Below are positions 16,293 to 22,760 of a stretch of 23,639 bases of DNA, piece by piece (the stretch's first letter is position 1; each line of letters starts with the position of its first letter). Below the pieces are notes generated by a model, which was not told the origin of the DNA, ran no database searches, and was given only the letters and a program-made list of their open reading frames with translations. Location: IMG/VR virus record IMGVR_UViG_3300044522_000134, positions 1 through 23,639 of that record. One strand, written 5' to 3'. The translations under genes and the position numbers were made by a program. This DNA comes from a virus.

Positions 16293-16334
16293 GGCTGGCG
16301 GTTCTCGACGGAGCCGTCAGCCTCGCTCTTACAC
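16293..16334 (+). promoter_or_regulatory. Intercistronic hairpin followed by a lambda-like boxA
   Basis: GGCTGGCGG (16293-16301) pairs with CCGTCAGCC (16314-16322) with one G-T wobble. Directly after comes CGCTCTTACAC (16324-16334), which contains the lambda nut boxA octamer CGCTCTTA. The hairpin-then-boxA order resembles rrn antiterminators more than lambda nut sites. No T-run follows, so termination is unlikely. Confidence 0.45.
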
Positions 16335-16343
16335 GGAAACACA

Positions 16344-16874
16344 ATGAACAGCATTACACAACGAGTCTTTACAGCGTCCGCAGCAGCGGTGGCATTGGAA
16401 GAACTAATTGCAGCAAGCGAAGCCAACGGCGGTGACATCAGTGCCGTGGAAGGCCAGATCGATTGGCTTGCATCGCAGTCTACAGACTTGGCGCCAGCAA
16501 TAGATGATCTGTTGGCTATTGCAAGCGAAATCGAGCATCGCGCCGCAGGACGCAAGCAGGAAGCCAAGCGCATTGCAGATTTAGGCAAGCGCGACCAAGC
16601 CATCGCAGATTGGATGAAGGGTCAGATCACCCGCGTGTTGGAGTCAAGTGGCGCCACATCGATTCAGACGCCCCGACACAAAGTGACGCTAGCCACGCCT
16701 GGCGGAGTTCGGGCGCTGGAGATTACTGGCACTGTGCCTGACGAGTTTACGACCACGGTTACAACGGTTGTTCCAAACAAGGAATTGATTCGCGCCTATC
16801 TTGAGGCTGGTCATGGTAAATCGCTACCATTCGCAATGCTTCACAGCAAGCAGAAAGTACTAAAGGTGTCTTAA
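16344..16874 (+). CDS. Gp157-like (Siphovirus Gp157 family) protein
   Basis: This 176-aa protein has a long helical N-terminus (ALEELIAASEANGGDISAVE, EIEHRAAGRKQEAKRIADLG, QAIADWMKGQITRVLESSGA) followed by a short beta part (IQTPRHKVTLATPGGVRALE), then IPxEF-like PDEFTTTVTTVVPNKELIRA and a Gly-containing end. This order matches the phage Gp157 family often found next to single-strand annealing or single-strand-binding proteins; its molecular role is unclear. Start is ATG 16344 with CGGAAACACA upstream. Its stop overlaps the next ATG as TAATG. Confidence 0.75.
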   Translation: MNSITQRVFTASAAAVALEELIAASEANGGDISAVEGQIDWLASQSTDLAPAIDDLLAIASEIEHRAAGRKQEAKRIADLGKRDQAIADWMKGQITRVLESSGATSIQTPRHKVTLATPGGVRALEITGTVPDEFTTTVTTVVPNKELIRAYLEAGHGKSLPFAMLHSKQKVLKVS

Positions 16875-17188
16875 TGGGTGGTTTATATTCAATCGAAAAA
16901 GTAAACGCGGCAGTTCAGATTGCGCTTGCGCGCCGTGGTTTTTTGTATCCATCGTCATCGCAAGAACGATCAAGGGATGCGATCACTGCGCGCACATTGA
17001 TCTTTGACGCTATGCGGAGTCTGACAGGGAACAGCGTCACAGGCAGCGCGGTTTCCGTTGGCGCCAGCACAGCCAGCGGCAAAGCGTTTGAGGAGCGGTG
17101 TCAGACTTATGCTTCGCCTGACGAGCGGTTGTTGTGGATTGCAGAAGTTCGTAGCCTGATTGAAGAGTCTATGAAGGGCAAAAAGTGA
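16874..17188 (+). CDS. Protein of unknown function (104 aa)
   Basis: It begins MGGLYSIEKVNAAVQIALAR and is coupled at both ends: TAATG with the Gp157 gene and GTGA with the methyltransferase gene. Helical ends surround a Ser/Thr/Gly-rich centre (GNSVTGSAVSVGASTASGKA). No family recognised. Position suggests a recombination accessory. Confidence 0.68.
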   Translation: MGGLYSIEKVNAAVQIALARRGFLYPSSSQERSRDAITARTLIFDAMRSLTGNSVTGSAVSVGASTASGKAFEERCQTYASPDERLLWIAEVRSLIEESMKGKK

Positions 17189-18621
17189 ATTACATATCTG
17201 TTTGTAGCGGAATTGAAGCAGCGAGCGTTGCGTGGCATCCACTAGGTTGGAACTGCCTTGGAGTATCAGAAATAGAACCGTTTCCCAGCGCAGTGCTGGC
17301 TCATCACTACCCTTGTGTTCCCAACTTTGGGGACATGACCAAATTCAAAGAATGGAATATCAATGGAACAGTCGATCTTCTCGTGGGGGGAACCCCTTGT
17401 CAATCATTCAGCGTTGCAGGACTCCGTCAAGGACTTAAAGATCCAAGAGGAAACCTCATGCTTACCTATCTTGCAATCGCTGAACATCTACGGCCTAGAT
17501 ACATTGTCTGGGAAAATGTTTTTGGGGTTTTGTCATCTAACGGAGGAAAAGATTTTGGTTCCTTCCTTGGGGGCTTGGGGGAACTGGGGTATGGGTGGGC
17601 TTACAGAGTCTTGGACGCTCAATGGTGCAGAACACACAGGCATCCAAGAGCCGTGCCGCAGCGTCGAAGGCGTGTCTTCGTTGTCGGATGTCTTGGAAAC
17701 CCAACAAGTGCCGCAAAGGTTTTATTTGAGTCAGAAAGCATGCAGCGGTATTCTGCGCCGCGCCGAACGACGAGGCAAGGAACTGCCGTTAATGTTGAGG
17801 AAAGCGTTGGAAGCGGTGGCGATAAAAGATGGCCAGCCCAAGTAGCCAGCACATTGAACGCGTCATTTGGAGACAAGCAGGGACTTGAAGATCAGCATGC
17901 GTTAAATGGTGCGCCGTGCTTTGTGGCGGATATTCCAAAGTTTGTTGAACCTATTTATTGTGGCAGCAATCCAAATATTTGCGACACAGTAACAAGCAAG
18001 TGGCAAAAACAAAGTGGCGGGCCCGCGGGAAGCGAGTGTGGATTATTTGTGTTGCAGCCTGTTGCAATTCAAGCAACCGTAATTGGTCGGAAAGATCACA
18101 ATGGGCCAAGTGGATCAGGCTGTTCTGACAACGGTGAGATGTTTACTCTTAATAGCACGGATGTTCATGCTGTGGCAATGGTCAATATGCAGGGAAGCAA
18201 GTCAAACGCTTGCGTAACAGAAGACGGCTCGTCATACACAATCAACGCAATGCACGGACATGATGTTCACGCTGTGGCAGTTGCGCCACAAGAAATTACG
18301 GCATTCCAATCTTCGGAATTACGCTTGCGCGGAACGCTGACAAATCAAATTGTTGCGCCAACGCTCAAATCGGAAACTAAATCAGGCGATACTGAACTTA
18401 GGGTTTTAGGCACAACCATGCAGGTGCGCCGCTTGACTCCAACAGAATGCGAACGGTTGCAAGGCTTTCCCGATGGTTGGACTGCAATACCTTGGAAGAA
18501 GAAGTCAGCGGATCAATGTCCCGATGGGCCTCGATACAAGGCGCTAGGCAACTCGATGGCAGTTAACTGCATGGAATGGCTAGGCGAGCGAATACAAGCC
18601 GTGGAAAGTGGGACGCTATGA
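17185..18621 (+). CDS. C5-cytosine DNA methyltransferase
   Basis: This 478-aa enzyme methylates cytosine at C5. Motifs run in canonical order: I (ISVCSGIEAAS, residues 4-14), IV with catalytic Cys72 in GGTPCQSFSVAG, VI (ENV, 110-112), VIII (PQRRRRVFVVG, 158-168), IX (RRLTPTECERLQGFP, from 415) and X (YKALGNSMAVN, 451-461). The variable region between VIII and IX (about 190-405) is the target recognition domain; it contains a repeated element around DVHAVA (STDVHAVAM and GHDVHAVAV). It starts at GTG 17185 in a GTGA overlap. No restriction partner is present, so it probably protects phage DNA from host restriction; specificity is unknown. The region around motif VII uses a run of GGG codons. 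Confidence 0.95.
   Translation: MNYISVCSGIEAASVAWHPLGWNCLGVSEIEPFPSAVLAHHYPCVPNFGDMTKFKEWNINGTVDLLVGGTPCQSFSVAGLRQGLKDPRGNLMLTYLAIAEHLRPRYIVWENVFGVLSSNGGKDFGSFLGGLGELGYGWAYRVLDAQWCRTHRHPRAVPQRRRRVFVVGCLGNPTSAAKVLFESESMQRYSAPRRTTRQGTAVNVEESVGSGGDKRWPAQVASTLNASFGDKQGLEDQHALNGAPCFVADIPKFVEPIYCGSNPNICDTVTSKWQKQSGGPAGSECGLFVLQPVAIQATVIGRKDHNGPSGSGCSDNGEMFTLNSTDVHAVAMVNMQGSKSNACVTEDGSSYTINAMHGHDVHAVAVAPQEITAFQSSELRLRGTLTNQIVAPTLKSETKSGDTELRVLGTTMQVRRLTPTECERLQGFPDGWTAIPWKKKSADQCPDGPRYKALGNSMAVNCMEWLGERIQAVESGTL
17569..17599 (+). other. Canonical G-quadruplex motif inside the methyltransferase gene
   Basis: Five G-runs of 5, 5, 4, 3 and 3 (17569-17573, 17577-17581, 17586-17589, 17593-17595, 17597-17599) are separated by loops of 3, 4, 3 and 1 bases on the coding strand. 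It encodes LGGLGELGYGW; most of these glycines use GGG. Confidence 0.6.
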
Positions 18622-18797
18622 CATTGCCACACGAAGAGGTCAACGCACTCAAGATGACACGCGAATTCTTGTACAAGTTGCTAATTGTTAAGGGAACGCC
18701 TAAGTGGATTAAAGACGAGGCGCGGTGCTGTTTGCGGCATTATCCGATTGTTATTGACGATACTTATTGCAGTGGGAAGGCAAGCAAGTTAGACTAG
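18618..18797 (+). CDS. Small basic protein of unknown function (59 aa)
   Basis: ATG 18618 overlaps the methyltransferase stop as ATGA. The protein begins MTLPHEEVNALKMTREFLYK, is Lys/Arg-rich and has two CC/C positions (RCCLRHYP, DTYCSGK). No family recognised. Its stop is followed by a 110-base structured gap, the only sizeable gap in the second half of this operon. Confidence 0.62.
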   Translation: MTLPHEEVNALKMTREFLYKLLIVKGTPKWIKDEARCCLRHYPIVIDDTYCSGKASKLD

Positions 18798-18907
18798 GGG
18801 CATGTTCAAGGCCTCTTTCAAATTCAATGCGTTTAATCCTTCAGGTTGGTGCTTGGCCTTGAACATCCTGCATCAGCCTGTTGGACTAAACGCATTTAGG
18901 AAACAAT
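18794..18907 (+). promoter_or_regulatory. Structured leader (hairpin with pseudoknot potential) before the replication gene
   Basis: A hairpin has arms 18826-18852 and 18870-18896: 24 of 27 positions pair, including two G-T. Its 17-base loop (18853-18869) contains GGCCTTGAACAT (18855-18866), the perfect 12-base complement of ATGTTCAAGGCC (18802-18813), upstream of the hairpin. The order A-B-A'-B' is that of an H-type pseudoknot or of two competing folds. The 3' arm ends next to the Shine-Dalgarno (TAGGAAACAATATG) of the replication gene, so translation control is a natural guess. The octamer CTAGGGGC (18794-18801) precedes the structure. No T-run, so not a simple terminator. Confidence 0.65.
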
Positions 18908-18960
18908 ATGAAAGAATCAAATACATCACCGTGGATGGCGTTCTGGGGCGAAGACTTTAA
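18802..18960 (+). CDS. Possible 52-aa ORF across the structured leader
   Basis: An open frame (MFKASFKFNAFNPSGWCLAL to GVLGRRL) spans the whole structure and overlaps the next gene by 53 bases in another frame. The only ribosome-site-like bases (AGGGG) are one base from the ATG, too close for normal initiation. The frame may be open by chance, or may be a leader peptide whose translation melts the hairpin. Confidence 0.2.
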   Translation: MFKASFKFNAFNPSGWCLALNILHQPVGLNAFRKQYERIKYITVDGVLGRRL

Positions 18961-19732
18961 TAGATCAACCATTGGTTGGTCACTAGAGGAGCGTGGCGCG
19001 TACCACTTTCTGCTGTGGCATTCATGGTCGTGCGATGGATTGCCACCTGAACTGGACAGGATCTTTAGACTTGACCCAGACCTGAAGCGATTGTGGCCGT
19101 GCCTTGAATCCAAGTTTCCAATAGCCAAAGATGGTCGCCGCAGGAACCCACGCCAGGAGCGCGGTCGCATGGAAATGATCAACATCTCGTCAGGAAAGAG
19201 CAAGGCTGGCAAGTTGGGAGCGTCAAAAAGATGGCAACAAGATAATGGCATATGCCATGCGTCTGCCATACCCTCTGCCATCAGTTTGCCAATGGCAGAA
19301 CCTATGCGGTCGCAATGGCAAACCGATGGCTATTCACCTTCACCTTCACCTCTACCTTCACTTTCACTTTCATCTCCAATTCCAAGTGCTATAAAACATA
19401 CGCTCAACGGCGTTGCCGTCGAGCCTGAGTTTGAGAAGAAAAAGTTAGCCAAATCAATCCCAGCATCCGAAATTGAGCGAGTGTGGGAATGCTTCCCACG
19501 CAAGGTCGGCAAGTTGAAGTCGCTGGCTCTGATTCGCAAAGCATGTGATCTTGTCGCTGTCGAACACGACCTGCTCGACGCTGGTGACGCGGTTGAGTAC
19601 ATGATCGAGAAAGTGAATCTGTTTGCGGACGATTGTCGAAAGAAAGCAACTGAGCCACAGTACATTGCACACCCACAAACTTGGCTTAACGGCGGACGAT
19701 ACTTAGATCCTGTGGTCACAGAATCGCATTAG
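18908..19732 (+). CDS. DUF1376-type replication protein (replisome organizer-like)
   Basis: This 274-aa protein starts at ATG behind TAGGAAACAAT. Residues about 5-105 match DUF1376 (PWMAFWGEDF, SLEERGAYHFLLWHSWSCDG, LPPEL, ending KAGKLGASKRW), found in phage replication proteins. A low-complexity Ser/Pro linker follows (about 143-160). The C-terminal part (VWECFPRKVGKLKSLALIRK ... YIAHPQTWLNGGRYLD) is the type of ending seen in phage replication initiators that load host helicase. No polymerase or helicase gene is seen in the window, so it likely recruits host machinery to an origin. The mid-gene repeats described separately may be that origin. Last gene of its operon. Confidence 0.8.
   Translation: MKESNTSPWMAFWGEDFNRSTIGWSLEERGAYHFLLWHSWSCDGLPPELDRIFRLDPDLKRLWPCLESKFPIAKDGRRRNPRQERGRMEMINISSGKSKAGKLGASKRWQQDNGICHASAIPSAISLPMAEPMRSQWQTDGYSPSPSPLPSLSLSSPIPSAIKHTLNGVAVEPEFEKKKLAKSIPASEIERVWECFPRKVGKLKSLALIRKACDLVAVEHDLLDAGDAVEYMIEKVNLFADDCRKKATEPQYIAHPQTWLNGGRYLDPVVTESH
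19231..19385 (+). repeat. ATGGCA/TGCCAT cluster and G-free tract; candidate internal replication origin
   Basis: ATGGCA or its complement occurs at 19231, 19245, 19253, 19264, 19276, 19292 and 19315, with near copies at 19287 and 19326. TGCCA starts at 19253, 19264, 19276 and 19287 are 11-12 bases apart, about one helical turn. Two are palindromes: ATGGCATATGCCAT (19245-19258) and TGCCAATGGCA (19287-19297). The next 56 bases (19330-19385) have no G on this strand and contain CACCTT/CACTTT repeats. Iterons beside a strand-asymmetric tract inside an initiator gene is how lambda ori is built. Confidence 0.45.
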
Positions 19733-19738
19733 ATGACA

Positions 19739-19755
19739 GCCACGGCGTTCGTGGC
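19739..19755 (+). terminator. Hairpin after the replication gene; possible weak terminator
   Basis: GCCACG-GCGTT-CGTGGC makes a perfect 6-bp stem with a 5-base loop, 6 bases after the stop codon. It is followed by AATAATTGG rather than a T-run, so it may stop transcription poorly or only stabilise the 3' end. Confidence 0.35.
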
Positions 19756-19794
19756 AATAATTGGTCTGTAGGTATTACTTAAAGCAAAGAATCG

Positions 19795-19904
19795 TTTAAA
19801 TCGCATTTAATAAGGTTTAATTGATATGTACAAAAAAAACAAAAATGTATACATGATTGCAATTTGTGTATAAGCGTTGACTTTATGCATTGGAAATATG
19901 TACA
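19795..19904 (+). promoter_or_regulatory. AT-rich operator/curvature region before the packaging operon
   Basis: TTTAA occurs at 19795, 19806 and 19816 (spacing 11 and 10), followed by an A-rich tract (19832-19845), consistent with curved DNA. ATATGTACA is repeated at 19824-19832 and 19896-19904, and the palindrome ATGTATACAT lies between (19845-19854). The second copy overlaps the -10 of the promoter below. These look like operators, possibly for the HTH protein encoded just downstream. Confidence 0.45.
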
Positions 19905-19906
19905 CT
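19877..19906 (+). promoter_or_regulatory. Promoter of HTH-terminase operon
   Basis: The -35 TTGACT (19877-19882) and -10 TACACT (19901-19906) are 18 bases apart. The expected start falls at 19912-19914, coincident with the ATG of the HTH gene, which has no Shine-Dalgarno; the message may be leaderless. Confidence 0.5.
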
Positions 19907-19913
19907 TCGCATA

Positions 19914-20150
19914 ATGAGTAGAATTAAAATTGCACTCAATGAACACGGTTATCGAATTGGAGCAACGCACCAAAGGGCGCGGATTCCAGAAGCAACAGTT
20001 GATAGAATCAGGCAACTCCATGAAACACATGGGTTTGGGTACTATCGGATTTCCAAGTTGCTTGGAATTGGAAAGTCAACAGTTCAGAAAATATGCAAAT
20101 ATCTCATACGCGGTCAGGCGCCGCATGAATACAGGGTGATTGATGGCTAA
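19914..20150 (+). CDS. Small helix-turn-helix protein upstream of terminase
   Basis: This 78-aa protein begins MSRIKIALNEHGYRIGATHQ. Residues about 23-65 form a resolvase/Hin-like HTH: EATVDRIRQLHETHGFGYYR, then ISKLLGIGKSTVQKICKYLI as the turn and recognition helix. The opening GATHQRARI matches a type of small phage HTH protein often found next to terminase genes. Other in-frame starts (TTG 19890) would overlap the promoter. It may regulate its own promoter or help recognise packaging sites. Its end overlaps the small terminase start. Confidence 0.75.
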   Translation: MSRIKIALNEHGYRIGATHQRARIPEATVDRIRQLHETHGFGYYRISKLLGIGKSTVQKICKYLIRGQAPHEYRVIDG

Positions 20151-20592
20151 GAAGACAAAGAAACCAGAGAAGGCGCTTTCAATGCAGTCTGTTCATGCTG
20201 AACCGATCATTGCTTGGCTTGCCGCAGGTAAGACTTTGCGGTCTTATTGCTGTCAGGATGGAACGCCATCGTTTGTAGCGGTTTATGATTGGATGGCAAT
20301 GGATGAAGACTTTGCTTTACGCATCGCGCGCGCGCGCGATAGTGGTAGCGATTCCATTGCCGACCAGTGTGTTGAGTTGGCTGACACCGAACCAGCCGAC
20401 CAGGTACAGGCTGCTTGGCGCCGAACGCAGATAGATACGCGACTTAAACTGCTGGCTAAGTGGTCGCCTAAGAAGTACGGTGACCGCACGGCCGTCGAGC
20501 ATCAAGGTGGAATCAGCCTGACGGTGGTCACTGGCGTTCCGCAGCCTGACGCAATCACAGGACGGAAACCCGATGCCAAGCAGATCACATGA
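20143..20592 (+). CDS. terS: Terminase small subunit
   Basis: This 149-aa protein recognises phage DNA for packaging. After a basic start (MAKKTKKPEKA) comes an HTH-like region (IIAWLAAGKTLRSYCCQDGT, VAVYDWMAMDEDFALRIARA), then the conserved helix-rich end (QIDTRLKLLAKWSPKKYGDR) typical of small terminases. ATG 20143 has AGGGTGA upstream; a TTG one codon earlier is possible. Its stop overlaps the large subunit ATG (ATGA). It contains a (CG)7 tract. Confidence 0.85.
   Translation: MAKKTKKPEKALSMQSVHAEPIIAWLAAGKTLRSYCCQDGTPSFVAVYDWMAMDEDFALRIARARDSGSDSIADQCVELADTEPADQVQAAWRRTQIDTRLKLLAKWSPKKYGDRTAVEHQGGISLTVVTGVPQPDAITGRKPDAKQIT
20324..20339 (+). repeat. (CG)7 alternating tract
   Basis: T(CG)7A is a perfect 16-base palindrome inside the small terminase gene, encoding the RIARARDS region. 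Such alternating CG can adopt Z-DNA under negative supercoiling and is a slippage-prone simple repeat. Confidence 0.85.
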
Positions 20593-21920
20593 GCAACACG
20601 CATCTAGCAGTGGATTACTCGCCGCGAGAATGGCAACGAAACTGTCACTACGCCCTGAAGCGGTTCAATGTGTTCGTGTTGCACCGACGAGCAGGGAAGA
20701 CGGAACTAGCGATCATGGAGTTGCTGGACAAAGCCATGAGGTTCGACAAGGGCATGGGGCTTTTTTTCTATATCGCCCCATTCTTGAAGCAAGCCAAGGC
20801 AATTGCCTGGAGTCGTATCAAACACAAGTTGCAGCCGATGATTGGGACTGGCGCCGTAACGATCAATGAATCGGAATTGAGTGTCACATTCGCACACAAC
20901 TCAAGTGTGATCAGGATCTTTGGTGCAGATAATCCCGACGCAATGCGCGGTGTGCGCCTAGACGGCATTGTGATTGACGAGGTGGCACAGATCAAGCCAA
21001 CAGTGTGGGAAGACATCATTCAGCCAACGCTGTCAGATCGCAATGGCTGGGCGATCTTTACTGGCACACCCAACGGAGTCAACCTGTTCAGCGAGATCTT
21101 CTACAAGGCACAAAAGTTGCCTGACTGGCATGCTGCGATCTACACGGTCTATGACACGGATGCTGTGATCCCATCCGAAGTCGAGCGCTTACGCCGCGAC
21201 ATGACTGAGACATCGTTCAGCCGTGAGTATCTGTGCGACTTCAACGCTAGCGCGGAAGATCAGTTGATCAGCCTGTCAGATGCCAACGCAGCAGCCAACC
21301 GTGAGTATGCGGACAAAGATTTCATGAACGCGCCCAAGATCGTGGGCGTAGATCCAGCGCGGTTTGGTGATGATCGCAGCGTAATTATCAGGCGCCAAGG
21401 GCTTAGGGCGTCCGACATAGTCGTGTTTCGTGGGCTAGACAATATGCAACTAGCAGCCAGAGTGGCGATGATCTATGACCTGTGGGAGCCTGACGCCGTG
21501 TTTATCGATGCTGGCGGCGGCGCTGGTGTTCTAGATCGCCTACGACAACTCGACTACGACCCTATTGAAGTGCCGTTCGGTGGCAAAGCCATTCTGGAAC
21601 AGCAGTTTGTGAATCGCCGTACAGAAATGTGGTGGAACATGAAAGAGTGGATCGAGAATGGTGGCGCCATACCAAGCGATCCGATGCTGCGACAGGAATT
21701 ATCGACGCCGACATATTGGTTCGACGCCCAAGGCCGCAAGATGCTAGAGAGCAAAGACGAGATCAAGAAGCGCTTGCAGGGCGGAGCATCGCCCGACATT
21801 GCTGACGCGCTGGCTCTCACATTCGCATACCCAGTAGGCAAGCGACTGCCGCTAGAAGTGCGAAACAAACTACGACTAGGCAAGGCAAGTGACTACGACC
21901 CATACTCGCGAAACGACTGA
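20589..21920 (+). CDS. terL: Terminase large subunit
   Basis: This 443-aa protein is the packaging motor and nuclease. The ATPase has Walker A at 32-38 (HRRAGKT), Walker B at 126-131 (GIVIDE), and a coupling-like FTGTPNG at 157-163. The RNase H-like nuclease has its first acidic residue at D255 (IVGVDPARFGDDRS), a second at D307 (AVFIDAGGGAG) and the final one in SPDIADALALTF. Start by ATGA overlap with the small subunit. Length is normal for compact podovirus terminases. Packaging mode (pac, cos or repeats) cannot be told. Confidence 0.95.
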   Translation: MSNTHLAVDYSPREWQRNCHYALKRFNVFVLHRRAGKTELAIMELLDKAMRFDKGMGLFFYIAPFLKQAKAIAWSRIKHKLQPMIGTGAVTINESELSVTFAHNSSVIRIFGADNPDAMRGVRLDGIVIDEVAQIKPTVWEDIIQPTLSDRNGWAIFTGTPNGVNLFSEIFYKAQKLPDWHAAIYTVYDTDAVIPSEVERLRRDMTETSFSREYLCDFNASAEDQLISLSDANAAANREYADKDFMNAPKIVGVDPARFGDDRSVIIRRQGLRASDIVVFRGLDNMQLAARVAMIYDLWEPDAVFIDAGGGAGVLDRLRQLDYDPIEVPFGGKAILEQQFVNRRTEMWWNMKEWIENGGAIPSDPMLRQELSTPTYWFDAQGRKMLESKDEIKKRLQGGASPDIADALALTFAYPVGKRLPLEVRNKLRLGKASDYDPYSRND

Positions 21921-21942
21921 CGGTACCCATAGAGAAAATACA

Positions 21943-22398
21943 ATGAGCATAATACGCAAGGCAACGATTGATGATTTGGATCAGATAGTCGAGATGGCAG
22001 ATAGATTCATTGCGTTTGCCCCGCATGGATCACTGATAAAGCACACCACGGATGAGATTACTTACACCGTGCGTCTGTTCTTGGAGTCTGGAATTATCTT
22101 TGTCATCGATGTTGATGGCAAGGCTGTTGGGATATTGGCTGCGATGATGACAAGCGTGTGGTATTCGCCTTCAACAAAGGTGGCGCACGAAATGATGTGG
22201 TGGGTCAACGAAGAGCATCGAGGCACAATTGCCTCCATCAAGTTGATCAAGGCTTACGAAAAGTGGGCGCGTGAACAAGGCGCTCAGATCATTGCGATGT
22301 GCGACTTGGTGATTGAAGGACATGAACCAGTAGGAACGACATTGAACAGACTCGGCTACGAAATGAGTGAACGAACATACATCAAAGGAGCGAAGTAA
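21943..22398 (+). CDS. GNAT-family N-acetyltransferase
   Basis: This 151-aa protein begins MSIIRKATIDDLDQIVEMAD. It has the GNAT layout: beta1-alpha1 (IRKATIDDLDQIVEMADRF), beta strands with VIDVDGKAVGILAAMM, and a VAHEMMWWVNEEHRGTIASI segment corresponding to the acetyl-CoA loop, with the Q/RxxGxG motif reduced to EEHRGT. It sits between terminase and portal, where GNAT genes are common in podoviruses; its substrate is unknown. The ATG at 21943 is preceded by AGAGAAAATACA, a weak site; its stop overlaps the next ATG (TAATG). Confidence 0.82.
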   Translation: MSIIRKATIDDLDQIVEMADRFIAFAPHGSLIKHTTDEITYTVRLFLESGIIFVIDVDGKAVGILAAMMTSVWYSPSTKVAHEMMWWVNEEHRGTIASIKLIKAYEKWAREQGAQIIAMCDLVIEGHEPVGTTLNRLGYEMSERTYIKGAK

Positions 22399-22760
22399 TG
22401 CCGCTATTCACAGCAGGTGCTTTGACAACATTGGGAGCAGTCATGGCTGGAACCGCAGCCGCTGCTACTGCCGCTGGTACTGGATATGCAATTGCGTCTG
22501 GCGAAGACGCCAAGAAGAAACAGGCAGCAGCATTGTCTAGACAAGAATCAGCGCAAGCGCAAGCAGTTAACGCAGCACAAGGTCAACGCAAGAAGTCTGA
22601 GATGGCGATTAACCAGGCAAACCGTGCAACTCCAAATGTGCAAGGAATCATGGAGTCCGCAAGTGCAATGGGTGGCGCTAGCGGCACCATGCTGACTGGC
22701 CCGACTGGTGTTGATCCAAACGCTCTTGCACTCGGCAAGTCAACGCTCCTAGGAAGTTGA
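22398..22760 (+). CDS. Ala-rich membrane-like protein between terminase and portal (120 aa)
   Basis: An N-terminal hydrophobic Ala/Gly/Thr segment (TTLGAVMAGTAAAATAAGTG) is followed by a Lys/Gln/Ala helix (KKKQAAALSRQESAQAQAVN), likely coiled coil, and a C-terminus GPTGVDPNALALGKSTLLGS. A similar short ending (Gly-Val-Asp, then LG, then TLLG) is seen in other small phage proteins at this map position. Function unknown; a virion or ejection-associated protein is one option. The stop overlaps the portal ATG (TGATG). Confidence 0.7.
   Translation: MPLFTAGALTTLGAVMAGTAAAATAAGTGYAIASGEDAKKKQAAALSRQESAQAQAVNAAQGQRKKSEMAINQANRATPNVQGIMESASAMGGASGTMLTGPTGVDPNALALGKSTLLGS

Noticed and set aside
17363-17845. 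160-aa frame inside the methyltransferase gene
   Set aside because: It lies wholly within conserved methyltransferase motifs of another frame and has no family features.
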